Assembly (NCBI GenBank): GCA_038147495.1
Contig: JAYQTT010000011.1
Span: 1-64,000 of the forward strand
From: MED-G116 sp038147495
GTDB taxonomy: Bacteria; Pseudomonadota; Alphaproteobacteria; Puniceispirillales; Puniceispirillaceae
Length of the DNA: 64,000 bases
Reading direction: 5' to 3'
Of this stretch, positions 17,155 through 25,971 are shown piece by piece; the first letter of the stretch is position 1, and each line of letters begins with the position of its first letter. The notes under the pieces were generated by a model. It did not search any database, was not told where the DNA came from, and worked only from the letters and a program-made list of their open reading frames with translations. Made by a program: the position numbers and the translations under genes.

Positions 17155-18057
17155 CTAGCGACCCGCCTGACCATGCAGGGTGCGTTGATGTGACGGCGCG
17201 TCAACCAGATCATCACCATCATCATGATCATCAAAATCGATCCGGTCTTCGCCAGCAAGGGCGATGAACCGCTTGCCTTTAGCCCTGCCGATAAGGGTCA
17301 AACCGGCGTCCCGCGCAAGCTCAACCGCCGCCGCGGTAAACCCGGACCGTGATACCAGCACCGGTATCTGCATCTGCACAGTTTTGATGACCATCTCGGT
17401 GGTTAACCGGCCAGTCGTATAGAACACCTTGTCATGCGGTTGGACCTTGTTCAAAAACATCCATCCGGCAATCTTATCAACGGCATTATGCCGGCCAATA
17501 TCTTCCATATAGACAAGCGGCTTTGCCCCCTGACAGAGCACACAGCCATGAATCGCACCAGCGCTGAGATACAGGCTTGGCGCGGTATTGATCGCCTTGG
17601 TCAGCGGAATCAACCAGCGCGCCTTGAACCGTGCCTTCGGATCGAGGCGAATATCTGCAAATCGCTCCATCATGTCGCCATAGGCGGTGCCTTCTGCACA
17701 TCCACTGGTGCGGATTTTGCGCTTCATCTTGGCTTCAAAATCAGTTTCGCGCGCCGTGCGCACGATGACCACGCCAAGCTCTTCGTCATGGTCGATACCG
17801 GTAATCTCGTCATCGGCGCGAAGCATGTTCTGGTTGAGAAAATAACCGACGGCCAACTCAGCAGGCCAATCGCCGATGGTCATAGAAGTAACAATTTCCT
17901 GACGATTGAGAAAAAGGGTAACCGGCTTTTCAGTTACCACTGGCAGGGTCACTGGCTGACCGCTCTCATCAACGCCAGTCACTGGTGTCGACAGGCCGGG
18001 CGCATCAGGGTCCGGTGCAATCAGAAAATCTGAATCACTGTTATTTGGCTTTGTCAT
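17155..18057 (-). CDS. fdhD: Formate dehydrogenase sulfurtransferase FdhD
   Basis: Transfers sulfur to the Mo-bis-MGD cofactor of formate dehydrogenase. I start at ATG 18057 (300 residues, MTKPNNSDSDF); the longer frame to 18198 adds a segment without family resemblance and overlaps the divergent nadK gene. Conserved features are TVGYFL-type VGYFLNQNML, the RTSGCAEG region, the CVLCQGA cysteines (the sulfur-carrying loop), and EDIGRHNAVDKIAG. A histidine/aspartate-rich tail (DDHDDGDDL) near the C-terminus is unusual and may be locus-specific. It is coupled to mobA downstream. Confidence 0.92.
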   Translation of the reverse strand: MTKPNNSDSDFLIAPDPDAPGLSTPVTGVDESGQPVTLPVVTEKPVTLFLNRQEIVTSMTIGDWPAELAVGYFLNQNMLRADDEITGIDHDEELGVVIVRTARETDFEAKMKRKIRTSGCAEGTAYGDMMERFADIRLDPKARFKARWLIPLTKAINTAPSLYLSAGAIHGCVLCQGAKPLVYMEDIGRHNAVDKIAGWMFLNKVQPHDKVFYTTGRLTTEMVIKTVQMQIPVLVSRSGFTAAAVELARDAGLTLIGRAKGKRFIALAGEDRIDFDDHDDGDDLVDAPSHQRTLHGQAGR

Positions 18058-18176
18058 AGCGCTAAAATGACTGAAATCGACCAGCCATAGCAAGCTGTTT
18101 TGCCTTTGGCGAACGAACAAGTTATGATGCCGCACATTATATGAGCCATTCGCACCCGTTCGGGCAGGGGTTTTTG

Positions 18177-18935
18177 ATGAAAATTCATTTTTCTGCATCC
18201 AGCCATGATCAGGCTCTGGAAAGGCTCGATACCCTTGTCAGGCTTTATGGCCAATCAGATCTTGATGACGCTGACTATATCGTGCCGCTTGGTGGTGACG
18301 GACATATGTTGCATGTGTTGCACGACACAATGGATCGTGGCCTTCCCGTATTCGGGATGAATTGTGGCGGCGTTGGCTTCTTAATGAATCATTACGCCAG
18401 CGCTGAATTGCCAGAACGGCTTCAGGCCGCGGAAACAGCGCCGCTCCATCCTCTGCGGATGACGGCCATCGGCATTGATGATATGTCCGGGGACGCGCTG
18501 GCGATCAATGAAGTCTCAATGCTGCGCCAGACACATAATGCGGCACATATCAGAATCACTGTGGACGGCAAGATCCAGCTCGAACAGCTTGTTTGTGACG
18601 GCGTGCTTCTGGCCACTCCGGCGGGATCCACCGCCTATAATCTCTCGGCGCATGGGCCCATCGTGCCACTTGGCACCGGCCTGCTTGCGCTGACGCCGAT
18701 TTCACCCTTCCGGCCGCGGCGCTGGCGCGGGGCATTGCTTGCCGAAACATCACAGGTTGTTCTGGATATTCTTGACCCGGATTTTCGCCCTGTCAGCGTC
18801 AGCGCCGACAGCACCGAGTTCAGGCGGGTCAAATCCGTCAGCATCAAACAAGCCGACGACATCACGTTGAACCTGCTTTATGACCCCGGTTTTTCGCTGT
18901 CAGACCGTGCGATTGCTGAACAATTCATCACCTGA
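18177..18935 (+). CDS. nadK: NAD kinase
   Basis: Phosphorylates NAD+ to NADP+. The 252-residue protein starts at ATG 18177, which has CAGGGG six bases upstream; an in-frame ATG at 18141 is less likely. Diagnostic motifs are PLGGDGHML (GGDG phosphate-binding loop, about 38), NCGGVGFLMN, and TPAGSTAYNLSAHGPIVPL. The length is that of the short alphaproteobacterial form. It is transcribed divergently from fdhD. Confidence 0.94.
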   Translation: MKIHFSASSHDQALERLDTLVRLYGQSDLDDADYIVPLGGDGHMLHVLHDTMDRGLPVFGMNCGGVGFLMNHYASAELPERLQAAETAPLHPLRMTAIGIDDMSGDALAINEVSMLRQTHNAAHIRITVDGKIQLEQLVCDGVLLATPAGSTAYNLSAHGPIVPLGTGLLALTPISPFRPRRWRGALLAETSQVVLDILDPDFRPVSVSADSTEFRRVKSVSIKQADDITLNLLYDPGFSLSDRAIAEQFIT

Positions 18936-18969
18936 AGCGGGCATTTGGCCGGCCGTGGATATGGGCGGC

Positions 18970-19932
18970 CTAAAGTTGCTGCAAAAACCGGTCTATATGA
19001 TTCCACACAGCCGCGACAATCGCAGGCTGCTCCATCATCAATTCATGCCGTGCTGCGGTCATTTCGTGCCGTTCACATCGGGGTAATACCGCCAACATCT
19101 GATCCGAGGCATCCTTGTCCACCACGCGTTCATCGGCGGCGGTCAGGGCCAATACAGGAATGCGGAGTTTTGCCATCCAACCGGCATTCATCGTTGTCAT
19201 GACGCATGATTTATATGCCGCGCAGACCCAGCCGACAGTTGGCCCGGTGCGGCGTATACCGGGCATGTCATCCATCCACAGATATTGCACCGCATAACCC
19301 GGTGGCCAGCTTGTCAGCACATTGTCTTCATGAAACTGGCGCGCTTTTTCGAGTGTACGCGGCCGACTGAACGGAGTCCGCCACCTCCCCATCCCACAGA
19401 AACGCAATAAACCAGCGAGCAAACGCACCCCCCAGATTGGTCTGACGGGAGGCAAAATCATTGGCGCGCTTAGAATGATCGCACGTGTCTTTTTAGCATG
19501 GCGGGCGCCAAGCCGCAGGGCCAGATGTCCACCCATCGAGTGCCCAAGCAAAATCCGGTCCCGGTCCGCAAGCCCTGTTGCCACCAACAGCGCATCCATC
19601 GCATCCAGATATTGATCAAAATCATCGATGTGAACAGCAAGCGGATCACGCCCGAAATGCCCTGAACGCCCCTGTCCAGGCCAATCAATTGAAAGGACAT
19701 CATAACCACGCTCATGCAACGCGCGGCAGGTGCCACTATGCTTCTCACAGAATTCGGTAAAGCCGGGACACAAAACCACCAACCCTGAAGATGAACCTGA
19801 TTCAACTGGCCAATAATGGCCACGAAGATCATGTCCGGCAAAGGGAACGGTAACATCCTCGCCGCCAAGCATGGCAAGACCGGCGCGTTCTGCCGTTGGG
19901 AAATGAGGCGGTGTGCTGTAGGTGATGCTCAT
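18970..19932 (-). CDS. Alpha/beta hydrolase, lysophospholipase-like
   Basis: A 320-residue serine hydrolase. The nucleophile elbow GHSMGGH lies near residue 130, preceded by SIDWPGQGRSG. An Asp in the AADERVVD segment and the His in AARHELMME are the probable remaining triad members. The pattern resembles PldB/monoglyceride lipase-type enzymes with a HE-L-E signature around the catalytic His, suggesting action on a lysophospholipid or monoacylglycerol; the true substrate is unknown. Its start overlaps the stop of the upstream ABC exporter gene by four bases (ATGA), indicating coupling. Confidence 0.8.
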   Translation of the reverse strand: MSITYSTPPHFPTAERAGLAMLGGEDVTVPFAGHDLRGHYWPVESGSSSGLVVLCPGFTEFCEKHSGTCRALHERGYDVLSIDWPGQGRSGHFGRDPLAVHIDDFDQYLDAMDALLVATGLADRDRILLGHSMGGHLALRLGARHAKKTRAIILSAPMILPPVRPIWGVRLLAGLLRFCGMGRWRTPFSRPRTLEKARQFHEDNVLTSWPPGYAVQYLWMDDMPGIRRTGPTVGWVCAAYKSCVMTTMNAGWMAKLRIPVLALTAADERVVDKDASDQMLAVLPRCERHEMTAARHELMMEQPAIVAAVWNHIDRFLQQL

Positions 19933-21770
19933 TCAGCTATTTTAGCGTCAATTGGATCAAGATAGGGATCATCTTCTGCCCTGCCCCGATTGTCATTCTT
20001 GAAGCCATCTGACTGGCGCGCCCACATCGCGGCATAAAGACCGTTCATTGACAACAACTGCTTATGCGCGCCCCGCTCAACAATGACACCATCCTGAAGC
20101 ACCAGAATTTCATCCGCATCAACGATCGTCGACAGACGATGTGCAATGACAAGCGTTGTTTGTGCGCGGGAGACTGTGTCGAGCGCGTCCTGTATTTCCT
20201 TTTCTGTCTGGCTATCAAGGGCTGACGTTGCCTCATCGAACAAAAAGATCGATGGCCGTTTCAGCATGGCCCTCGCGATTGCCACACGCTGTTTCTCACC
20301 ACCGGACAGTTTCAGACCTCTTTCTCCGACCCTTGTCTCATACCCCTCTGGAAGGCGGGCAATGAAGCCATCGATTGCCGCAAGGCGTGACGCCCTCACG
20401 ATCTCTTCCTGGGTGGCGTTTTCGCGCCCATAGCCAATGTTGTATCCGATTGTGGCGTTGAACATCACCGTATCCTGTGGCACCACACCGATTGTTGCGC
20501 GCACGCTTGCCTGCGATACGTCACGCAAATCCTGACCATCAATGCACACCCTGCCTTTTTCAGGGTCATAGAACCTGAATAGCAGCCGGGAAATGGTGGT
20601 CTTGCCCGATCCACTCGGCCCGACAATCGCCACTCTCTTGCCCTTCGGCACGGTAAAGCTCACACCTTTGAGAACGCCCCGCTCTGCGTAGCCGAAATGC
20701 ACATCTTCAAAGCGAATTTCAGCGTCACGAATCACAAGGTCCGGCGCATCTGGTTTGTCGGCAATATCCGGCGCTTCATCAAGCAAGCCGAACATACGCT
20801 CCATATCCACGAGGGCCTGACGAAGTTCACGATAGACCCAGCCCAGAAAATTCAACGGAAGATAGAGCTGTAGCAGATATGTATTCACCACCACAAAATC
20901 ACCAACGCTGAGCTTTCCAGCCTGAATGTCAAAACCAGCCATGCTCATCATCACCAACAGGCCAATAGCGATGATGGCACCTTGCCCGATATTGACCACC
21001 GAGAGCGATGTGCGTGAGCGCACGGCCATTTGCTCATAGCGCTTCATCGCCTCGTCATAACGCCCTGCTTCCACCGCTTCAGCATTGAAATATTTGACTG
21101 TTTCATAATTCAGAAGCGAATCAACAGCGCGTGTCGCCGCCTGCTCATCAGCGCTGTTCATTTCACGCCGGAAGCGGATTCGCCATTCCGTCACGCGCAC
21201 CGTGAACAACACATAAGCCATAACGGTAATAAAGGTTACCGCCGCATAGGGGAAGCCGAACAAGCCCCACAGGATGATGCTGACAAAGGCCACCTCAACA
21301 AACAGCGGCAACACCTCAAAAAACGCAATGGTCAGCAAAAACTCAATTCCCTTGGCGCCGCGGTCGATGGCGCGGGTAAGGCCGCCTGTCTGGCGGTCCA
21401 GATGGAATTGAAGTGACAATTTGTGAAGATGCCTGAACGCCGCCATGGCGCCACCGCGCACGGCCCGTTGGGCAACCGCGGCAAAGAGATATTGCTTGGC
21501 CTCGGCGAACACCTGCTGTCCCAGTCGTGACAGGGCATAGCCGGCAATAACCAGCATCAGGATTTTCATCGAAAAGCCGTTCTGGCCACTGACCAGATCA
21601 ACGGCCATGCCATAGAGCAGTGGCGTAACAATATTCGAGCTCTTTGACGCCACCAGACAGGCAAAAGCCGCACCGATCCTGCCACGCACCCGCCAATTGC
21701 CACGCGGCGCCGTGTAGTACCACAATTCGCGCAGTAGCGCGGTGGTTTTTGCCAAACTACCTTGGGTCAT
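19929..21770 (-). CDS. Atm1/HMT-type ABC exporter, fused permease and ATPase
   Basis: A 613-residue half-transporter: five or six membrane spans in residues ~25-320, then an ATPase domain with Walker A GPSGSGKTT (about 385), signature LSGGEKQRVAIARA and Walker B SIFLFDEATSALD. The N-terminal region (LWYYTAPRGNWRVRGRIG) and overall layout match the Atm1 class, which exports glutathione-linked sulfur or metal compounds and supports Fe-S metabolism. It lies just downstream of the suf operon on the same strand, consistent with that role. Substrate identity is inferred from the family only. Confidence 0.88.
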   Translation of the reverse strand: MTQGSLAKTTALLRELWYYTAPRGNWRVRGRIGAAFACLVASKSSNIVTPLLYGMAVDLVSGQNGFSMKILMLVIAGYALSRLGQQVFAEAKQYLFAAVAQRAVRGGAMAAFRHLHKLSLQFHLDRQTGGLTRAIDRGAKGIEFLLTIAFFEVLPLFVEVAFVSIILWGLFGFPYAAVTFITVMAYVLFTVRVTEWRIRFRREMNSADEQAATRAVDSLLNYETVKYFNAEAVEAGRYDEAMKRYEQMAVRSRTSLSVVNIGQGAIIAIGLLVMMSMAGFDIQAGKLSVGDFVVVNTYLLQLYLPLNFLGWVYRELRQALVDMERMFGLLDEAPDIADKPDAPDLVIRDAEIRFEDVHFGYAERGVLKGVSFTVPKGKRVAIVGPSGSGKTTISRLLFRFYDPEKGRVCIDGQDLRDVSQASVRATIGVVPQDTVMFNATIGYNIGYGRENATQEEIVRASRLAAIDGFIARLPEGYETRVGERGLKLSGGEKQRVAIARAMLKRPSIFLFDEATSALDSQTEKEIQDALDTVSRAQTTLVIAHRLSTIVDADEILVLQDGVIVERGAHKQLLSMNGLYAAMWARQSDGFKNDNRGRAEDDPYLDPIDAKIAE

Positions 21771-21809
21771 ATGTTCCTATCAATTGCCGCGTGAATCACG
21801 GCATCAACG

Positions 21810-22169
21810 TCAGGCAACAGAGAAACTCTCTCCACAACCGCACCGGGCCACTTCATTTGGATTATTAAAAACGAACCGAGCGGCAAACTTGTCTTCCTGC
21901 CAGTCCATTTCCGATCCAATCAAAAACATTACCGCGGCAGGGTCAATCAAAAGGGTGATACCCTTTTCTTCTATCTTGTCTTCAAACGGTTTTTGATCGG
22001 TGGCGTATTGCACATCATATTGCATGCCGGAACAGCCGGCAGTTTTCACACCGATCCGCAGGCCGATGACGTCCGTCTCTGCCTGATCCATCAACCGCTT
22101 GACGTGTGTCGCGGCGGCATCAGTCAATGTCACTATGGGTTTGTCGGTATTAAACATCTGTTGTTCCAC
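21810..22169 (-). CDS. sufA: A-type Fe-S carrier protein of the suf cluster
   Basis: A 119-residue HesB/IscA-family scaffold or carrier that receives Fe-S clusters from SufBCD and passes them to apoproteins. The three ligand cysteines are present: one in KTAGCSGMQY (about 46) and two in RCGCGESF near the C-terminus. The start is ATG 22169, or possibly the ATG four codons later. It is the last suf gene in transcriptional order, 50 bases after sufT. ErpA-type function is an alternative, but context favours SufA. Confidence 0.9.
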   Translation of the reverse strand: MEQQMFNTDKPIVTLTDAAATHVKRLMDQAETDVIGLRIGVKTAGCSGMQYDVQYATDQKPFEDKIEEKGITLLIDPAAVMFLIGSEMDWQEDKFAARFVFNNPNEVARCGCGESFSVA

Positions 22170-22219
22170 CCTGACCCTTTGCCAACTCCAGCAATACTAC
22201 ACCTTCACTATCTATGCCG

Positions 22220-22694
22220 TCAAAAGCCCAGATCAAGCGCCATCTTTGCATCTTCACTCATTCTTTCGGGTGACCATGCGGGCTCCCACACCAGCTCTAC
22301 CGCCACTTTGCCAACACCATCGACCGCGGCCACCGCCTCGGCGACCTGCCCCGGCATTTCGCCTGCAACCGGACATCCCGGCGCGGTCAGCGACATGGTG
22401 ATGTGCACATCACCGTTTGACTGGCGGTTAACATCATAAATCAGTCCAAGATCAAAGATATTTACCGGTATTTCAGGGTCATGGACAGTTTTTAACGCGT
22501 CCTCTACGGCGACAGCATCCGCCGGACCGTTCGCTTCGGTCAGCGCTGTCCCGGCATAGGCGGTATAGCCCGATGATGTATCTGGCAGGAAAATCTGCCA
22601 AGCTTGGCCCCGACTCGAGGTCTTTGCGCGCGCCATCCATACGGCTTCCCGGCCCGTTCGGCAGATAGGGATTTTCAATAGGTTCGTCCATCAT
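22220..22694 (-). pseudogene. sufT: SufT, MIP18/DUF59 Fe-S assembly factor, probably frameshifted
   Basis: The C-terminal DUF59 domain (VHDPEIPVNIFDLGLIYDV, LTAPGCPVAGEMPG with the conserved Cys, and WEPAWSPERMS) is clear and ends at 22220. SufT helps mature Fe-S proteins and usually sits in alphaproteobacterial suf operons. The natural N-terminus seems to be in another frame: ATG 22694 opens MMDEPIENPYLPNGPG, typical of this protein, preceded by GAAAGGGAATC. A single-base indel somewhere around 22560-22650 would join them; I cannot fix its position. If there is no error, translation could start inside the second frame and give a shorter, still functional domain. Confidence 0.75.
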
Positions 22695-22707
22695 GATTCC
22701 CTTTCAC

Positions 22708-23946
22708 CTATGCAAAAATCCGGCGCACTTTTTCCAAAGATTCTGCCAGAACGTCAAATTCAGCGCGCGTTGTATACACCCCGACAGAGGCACGGGCTGT
22801 TGACGATACATCGAGATAATCCATCAAGGGCTGCGCACAATGATGCCCTGCCCGAATGGCGACACCGTTATTGTCGATGATTGTCGATATGTCATGCGCA
22901 TGGGCGCAATCCATCGTAAACGACACCACACCGGACTTGCCCGGCGCCGTACCAATCAAATTCAGACCCTCTACAGCCGACAAACGCTGATGGGCATAGG
23001 CGATTAGGTCCTGCTCATGCGCGCGGATCGCCGCCATGCCGATATTGCTGACATAATCGACCGCTGCACCGAGCGCGATCGTCTCGGCAATCGCCGGTGT
23101 ACCCGCTTCAAAGCGCGCCGGAGGTTCCGCATAGGTGCTTTTTTCAATCGTGACGCGGTCAATCATGTCGCCGCCACCCATGAAAGGCGGCATCTCGGCC
23201 AAAATTTCTGAACGCCCCCACAACACGCCAACACCGTTCGGGCCATAAAGCTTATGCGCTGAAAACACATAGAAATCACAGCCAAGCGCGGCCACATCAA
23301 CCGGCATATGCACGACACCCTGACAGCCATCAACGACCATCAGCGCGCCTGCATCCTTGGCCACAGCGGAAATGTCAGCAATCGGAAACACCGTGCCAAG
23401 CACGTTGGAGACATGCGGTACAGAAATGATCCGGGTGCGGTTTGACAGCATTGCCTTCAGCTTTGCCATCACAAAGTCACCATCCGGCCCCATGTCAAAG
23501 GCACGAACTACGGCACCGGTTTTTTCCGCCACCATCTGCCACGGCACAATATTGGCGTGATGCTCGGCGATGCTGATGAGGATCTCGTCACCGGGCTGCA
23601 AACGCGGTTCGGCCCAACTGCGCGCAATCAGATTAAGCGCCATCGTTGCACCAGAGGTCAGAACAATTTCATCGCCATGCGCCGCGCCAATAAATTTGGC
23701 AACTTTGCCGCGCACCGCCTCATAGGCATCGGTTGATGCCTCGGACAGGAAATGCAGGCCGCGATGCACATTGCTGTAGGTATCGGTATAGGCGGACACC
23801 AACGCATCCATCACCTGACGCGGTTTTTGCGCAGAGGCCGCACTATCCAGATAGACAAGCGGCTTACCATGGATTTCACGCGACAAAATCGGGAAATCCG
23901 CTCGAATTGCCTCTACGTCATAACCATTTCCGGTCATATCATCCAT
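22708..23946 (-). CDS. sufS: Cysteine desulfurase SufS
   Basis: PLP enzyme that removes sulfur from cysteine for Fe-S cluster building. About 412 residues from ATG 23946, which has AGGGA just upstream; a start at 23967 is also open but overlaps sufD further. Group II features include YLDSAASAQKPRQVMDA, the PLP lysine in FSAHKLYGPNGVGVLWG, and the short catalytic-loop Cys in IRAGHHCAQPLMD. It lies between sufD and sufT in the operon. Confidence 0.94.
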   Translation of the reverse strand: MDDMTGNGYDVEAIRADFPILSREIHGKPLVYLDSAASAQKPRQVMDALVSAYTDTYSNVHRGLHFLSEASTDAYEAVRGKVAKFIGAAHGDEIVLTSGATMALNLIARSWAEPRLQPGDEILISIAEHHANIVPWQMVAEKTGAVVRAFDMGPDGDFVMAKLKAMLSNRTRIISVPHVSNVLGTVFPIADISAVAKDAGALMVVDGCQGVVHMPVDVAALGCDFYVFSAHKLYGPNGVGVLWGRSEILAEMPPFMGGGDMIDRVTIEKSTYAEPPARFEAGTPAIAETIALGAAVDYVSNIGMAAIRAHEQDLIAYAHQRLSAVEGLNLIGTAPGKSGVVSFTMDCAHAHDISTIIDNNGVAIRAGHHCAQPLMDYLDVSSTARASVGVYTTRAEFDVLAESLEKVRRIFA

Positions 23947-25198
23947 GGTCTTCCCTGTCGTCTGCAATGCCGGTCTTGGTCATCCAAGCCTCGGCAACCT
24001 TGCGAAGCATCTGACCAAGCCCGTCATGCTCTACCGTCTCAATCGCATCGATCAAGAATGCCTCAATCAGCATACCGCGTGCCTGTGCCTCGGGAATGCC
24101 GCGGCTGGTCAAATAAAACATCTGCGTGGCGTCAAGCTCGCCCACAGTCGCACCATGCGCACAAATGACGTCATCGGCATAGATTTCCAACTCTGGCTTG
24201 GCATCGGCTTCAGCCTTGCGTGACAAAAGCAAAGCCCGGCTCATCTGCTGTCCATCGGTCTTTTGCGCGTCCTCGGCCACCCGTACCTTGCCCTGATAGA
24301 CGCCGCGGGCGCGGTCATCAAGAACGCCGCGGATCACCTGATCAGATTTGCAATGTCCTACCGCATGATGCAGCATCGTTGTTATGTCATGATGCTGCTG
24401 GCCACGACCAAGATAGATCGCCGAAAGCTGGCAATCTGCATCGCTCCCAGCCATCGTCACATGCGTTTCCAGCCGTGCCAGCTCGCCGCCAACTGACAGT
24501 GAAAACCCTGCCAGAACAGCCGATTCATGCAGACGAACGCCGGTTGCAGCGATATGCGCGGTCGCGCCGCCTTCAAGCTGTATCTTGGCAAAATCCAGCC
24601 GTGCATTCGCGCCGATATCAAGGCCGATCAGCGGCGCTGACAACCCGACCGACGACTGGTGCCATTCGGCCATGACCATACGCGCCCCCGGGGCCATCCG
24701 CACAAGAACGGCAGGATGCGCTGATGCATGATCATTCGCACCTTCAAAGGACAGCATAATTGGCCTGTCGACTGTCCCCTCAACATCAAGGACAAGGCCG
24801 CAACTCATCACCGCCATCGTCAAGGCACTGACCGGATGGTGTTCCGGGGCAAGCGCCGCAAGCGCATCCTGTGCTGCCGGATCATCTGCCAACATGCCAC
24901 ATGTCACGCCCTGCGGCAGGCCATCAAGGCTTGCCATATCAACGATACCATCGACAATACGCACAACATGCGCGCCAAGTTCAGCCGCCGCCGCAACGCC
25001 GCCGCCATCCGTGGTCGGCGCAAGCGTGGTCGCCAGCGTCAATTGCCGGTTGGTGACAGCGTCAAGCCTCGTGTACCGCCAGGCCTCGGCACGCGGACCG
25101 GGCCAGCCGGTCTGCCGCCAGCTATTCAGTGCCGCGGTGCGCACCGCACCGGTGACTTCAAGATTGCTGAGATCAGGCTGCATCATCAATGCCGGCAT
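23939..25198 (-). CDS. sufD: SufD, Fe-S assembly scaffold subunit
   Basis: A 419-residue subunit of the SufBCD scaffold. It has the beta-helix core typical of SufB/SufD and a C-terminal SufB/D signature: VICAHGATVGELDATQMFYLTSRG and IPEAQARGMLIEAF. The N-terminus (RAEAWRYTRLDAV) is the usual SufD helical domain. It overlaps the end of sufC by 26 bases and the start of sufS by 8, implying translational coupling throughout the operon. Confidence 0.92.
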   Translation of the reverse strand: MPALMMQPDLSNLEVTGAVRTAALNSWRQTGWPGPRAEAWRYTRLDAVTNRQLTLATTLAPTTDGGGVAAAAELGAHVVRIVDGIVDMASLDGLPQGVTCGMLADDPAAQDALAALAPEHHPVSALTMAVMSCGLVLDVEGTVDRPIMLSFEGANDHASAHPAVLVRMAPGARMVMAEWHQSSVGLSAPLIGLDIGANARLDFAKIQLEGGATAHIAATGVRLHESAVLAGFSLSVGGELARLETHVTMAGSDADCQLSAIYLGRGQQHHDITTMLHHAVGHCKSDQVIRGVLDDRARGVYQGKVRVAEDAQKTDGQQMSRALLLSRKAEADAKPELEIYADDVICAHGATVGELDATQMFYLTSRGIPEAQARGMLIEAFLIDAIETVEHDGLGQMLRKVAEAWMTKTGIADDREDHG

Positions 25199-25928
25199 AG
25201 CCCGACTCCTCTACTTCAAGCGCCAATTCCTTGCCACCAGAGCGGCGAATACGGCCATTTGCCAGAATATGCACATAATCAGGTACAATATGGTTCAACA
25301 GCCGCTGATAATGGGTAATCACCAGCATCGTCCGTTCTGGACTGCGAAGCATATTGACGCCGTCCGACACAATCTTAAGTGCATCGACATCAAGCCCTGA
25401 ATCTGTTTCATCGAGAACCGCGATAGACGGCTCCAGCAACGCCATTTGCAAAATCTCATATCGCTTTTTCTCACCGCCAGAAAAACCGACATTGACCGCG
25501 CGCTTGAGCATGTCATCGCTAATGCCAAGATCGCGTGCCTTGGCCCGAACCATCTTCACAAACGCCAGCTGATCGACCTCTTCCTCGCCAGCTTCCAACC
25601 GGCGCGCATTCACTGCCGCGCGCAGAAAGCTCATCCCACCGACACCAGGCAATTCCACCGGATATTGGAACGCCAGAAACATACCGGCACGGGCTCGCTC
25701 ATCAGGCGACATGTCCAACACGGACTCGCCATTGATCAGCACATCCCCGCCCGTGACCTCATAGCCGTCACGCCCGGCCAGCACATAGGACATTGTGCTC
25801 TTGCCTGATCCATTCGGCCCCATGATGGCGTGAACCTCGCCAGCGTTGAGTGTCAGGTTGATGCCTTTCAAAATAGGCTGGTCACCAACCGAGGCATGCA
25901 AATCCCTAATTTCTAATAATGCAGTCAT
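25173..25928 (-). CDS. sufC: SufC, Fe-S assembly ATPase
   Basis: A 251-residue ABC-type ATPase that drives conformational change in SufBCD. It has Walker A GPNGSGKST (about 36), the signature NVGFSGGEKKRYEILQMA, and Walker B IAVLDETDSGLDVDAL, where the DETDSGLD form is characteristic of SufC. Free in the cytosol, with no membrane partner. It lies 43 bases after sufB. Confidence 0.96.
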   Translation of the reverse strand: MTALLEIRDLHASVGDQPILKGINLTLNAGEVHAIMGPNGSGKSTMSYVLAGRDGYEVTGGDVLINGESVLDMSPDERARAGMFLAFQYPVELPGVGGMSFLRAAVNARRLEAGEEEVDQLAFVKMVRAKARDLGISDDMLKRAVNVGFSGGEKKRYEILQMALLEPSIAVLDETDSGLDVDALKIVSDGVNMLRSPERTMLVITHYQRLLNHIVPDYVHILANGRIRRSGGKELALEVEESGYAGIDDAA

Positions 25929-25971
25929 TTCAATGCTTTCTTATCTTAACAGAATGTTTGGCGGTGGCGCT

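Noticed and set aside
24728..25318. Plus-strand open frame across sufD
   Set aside because: Antisense shadow of sufD and sufC, both firmly identified.
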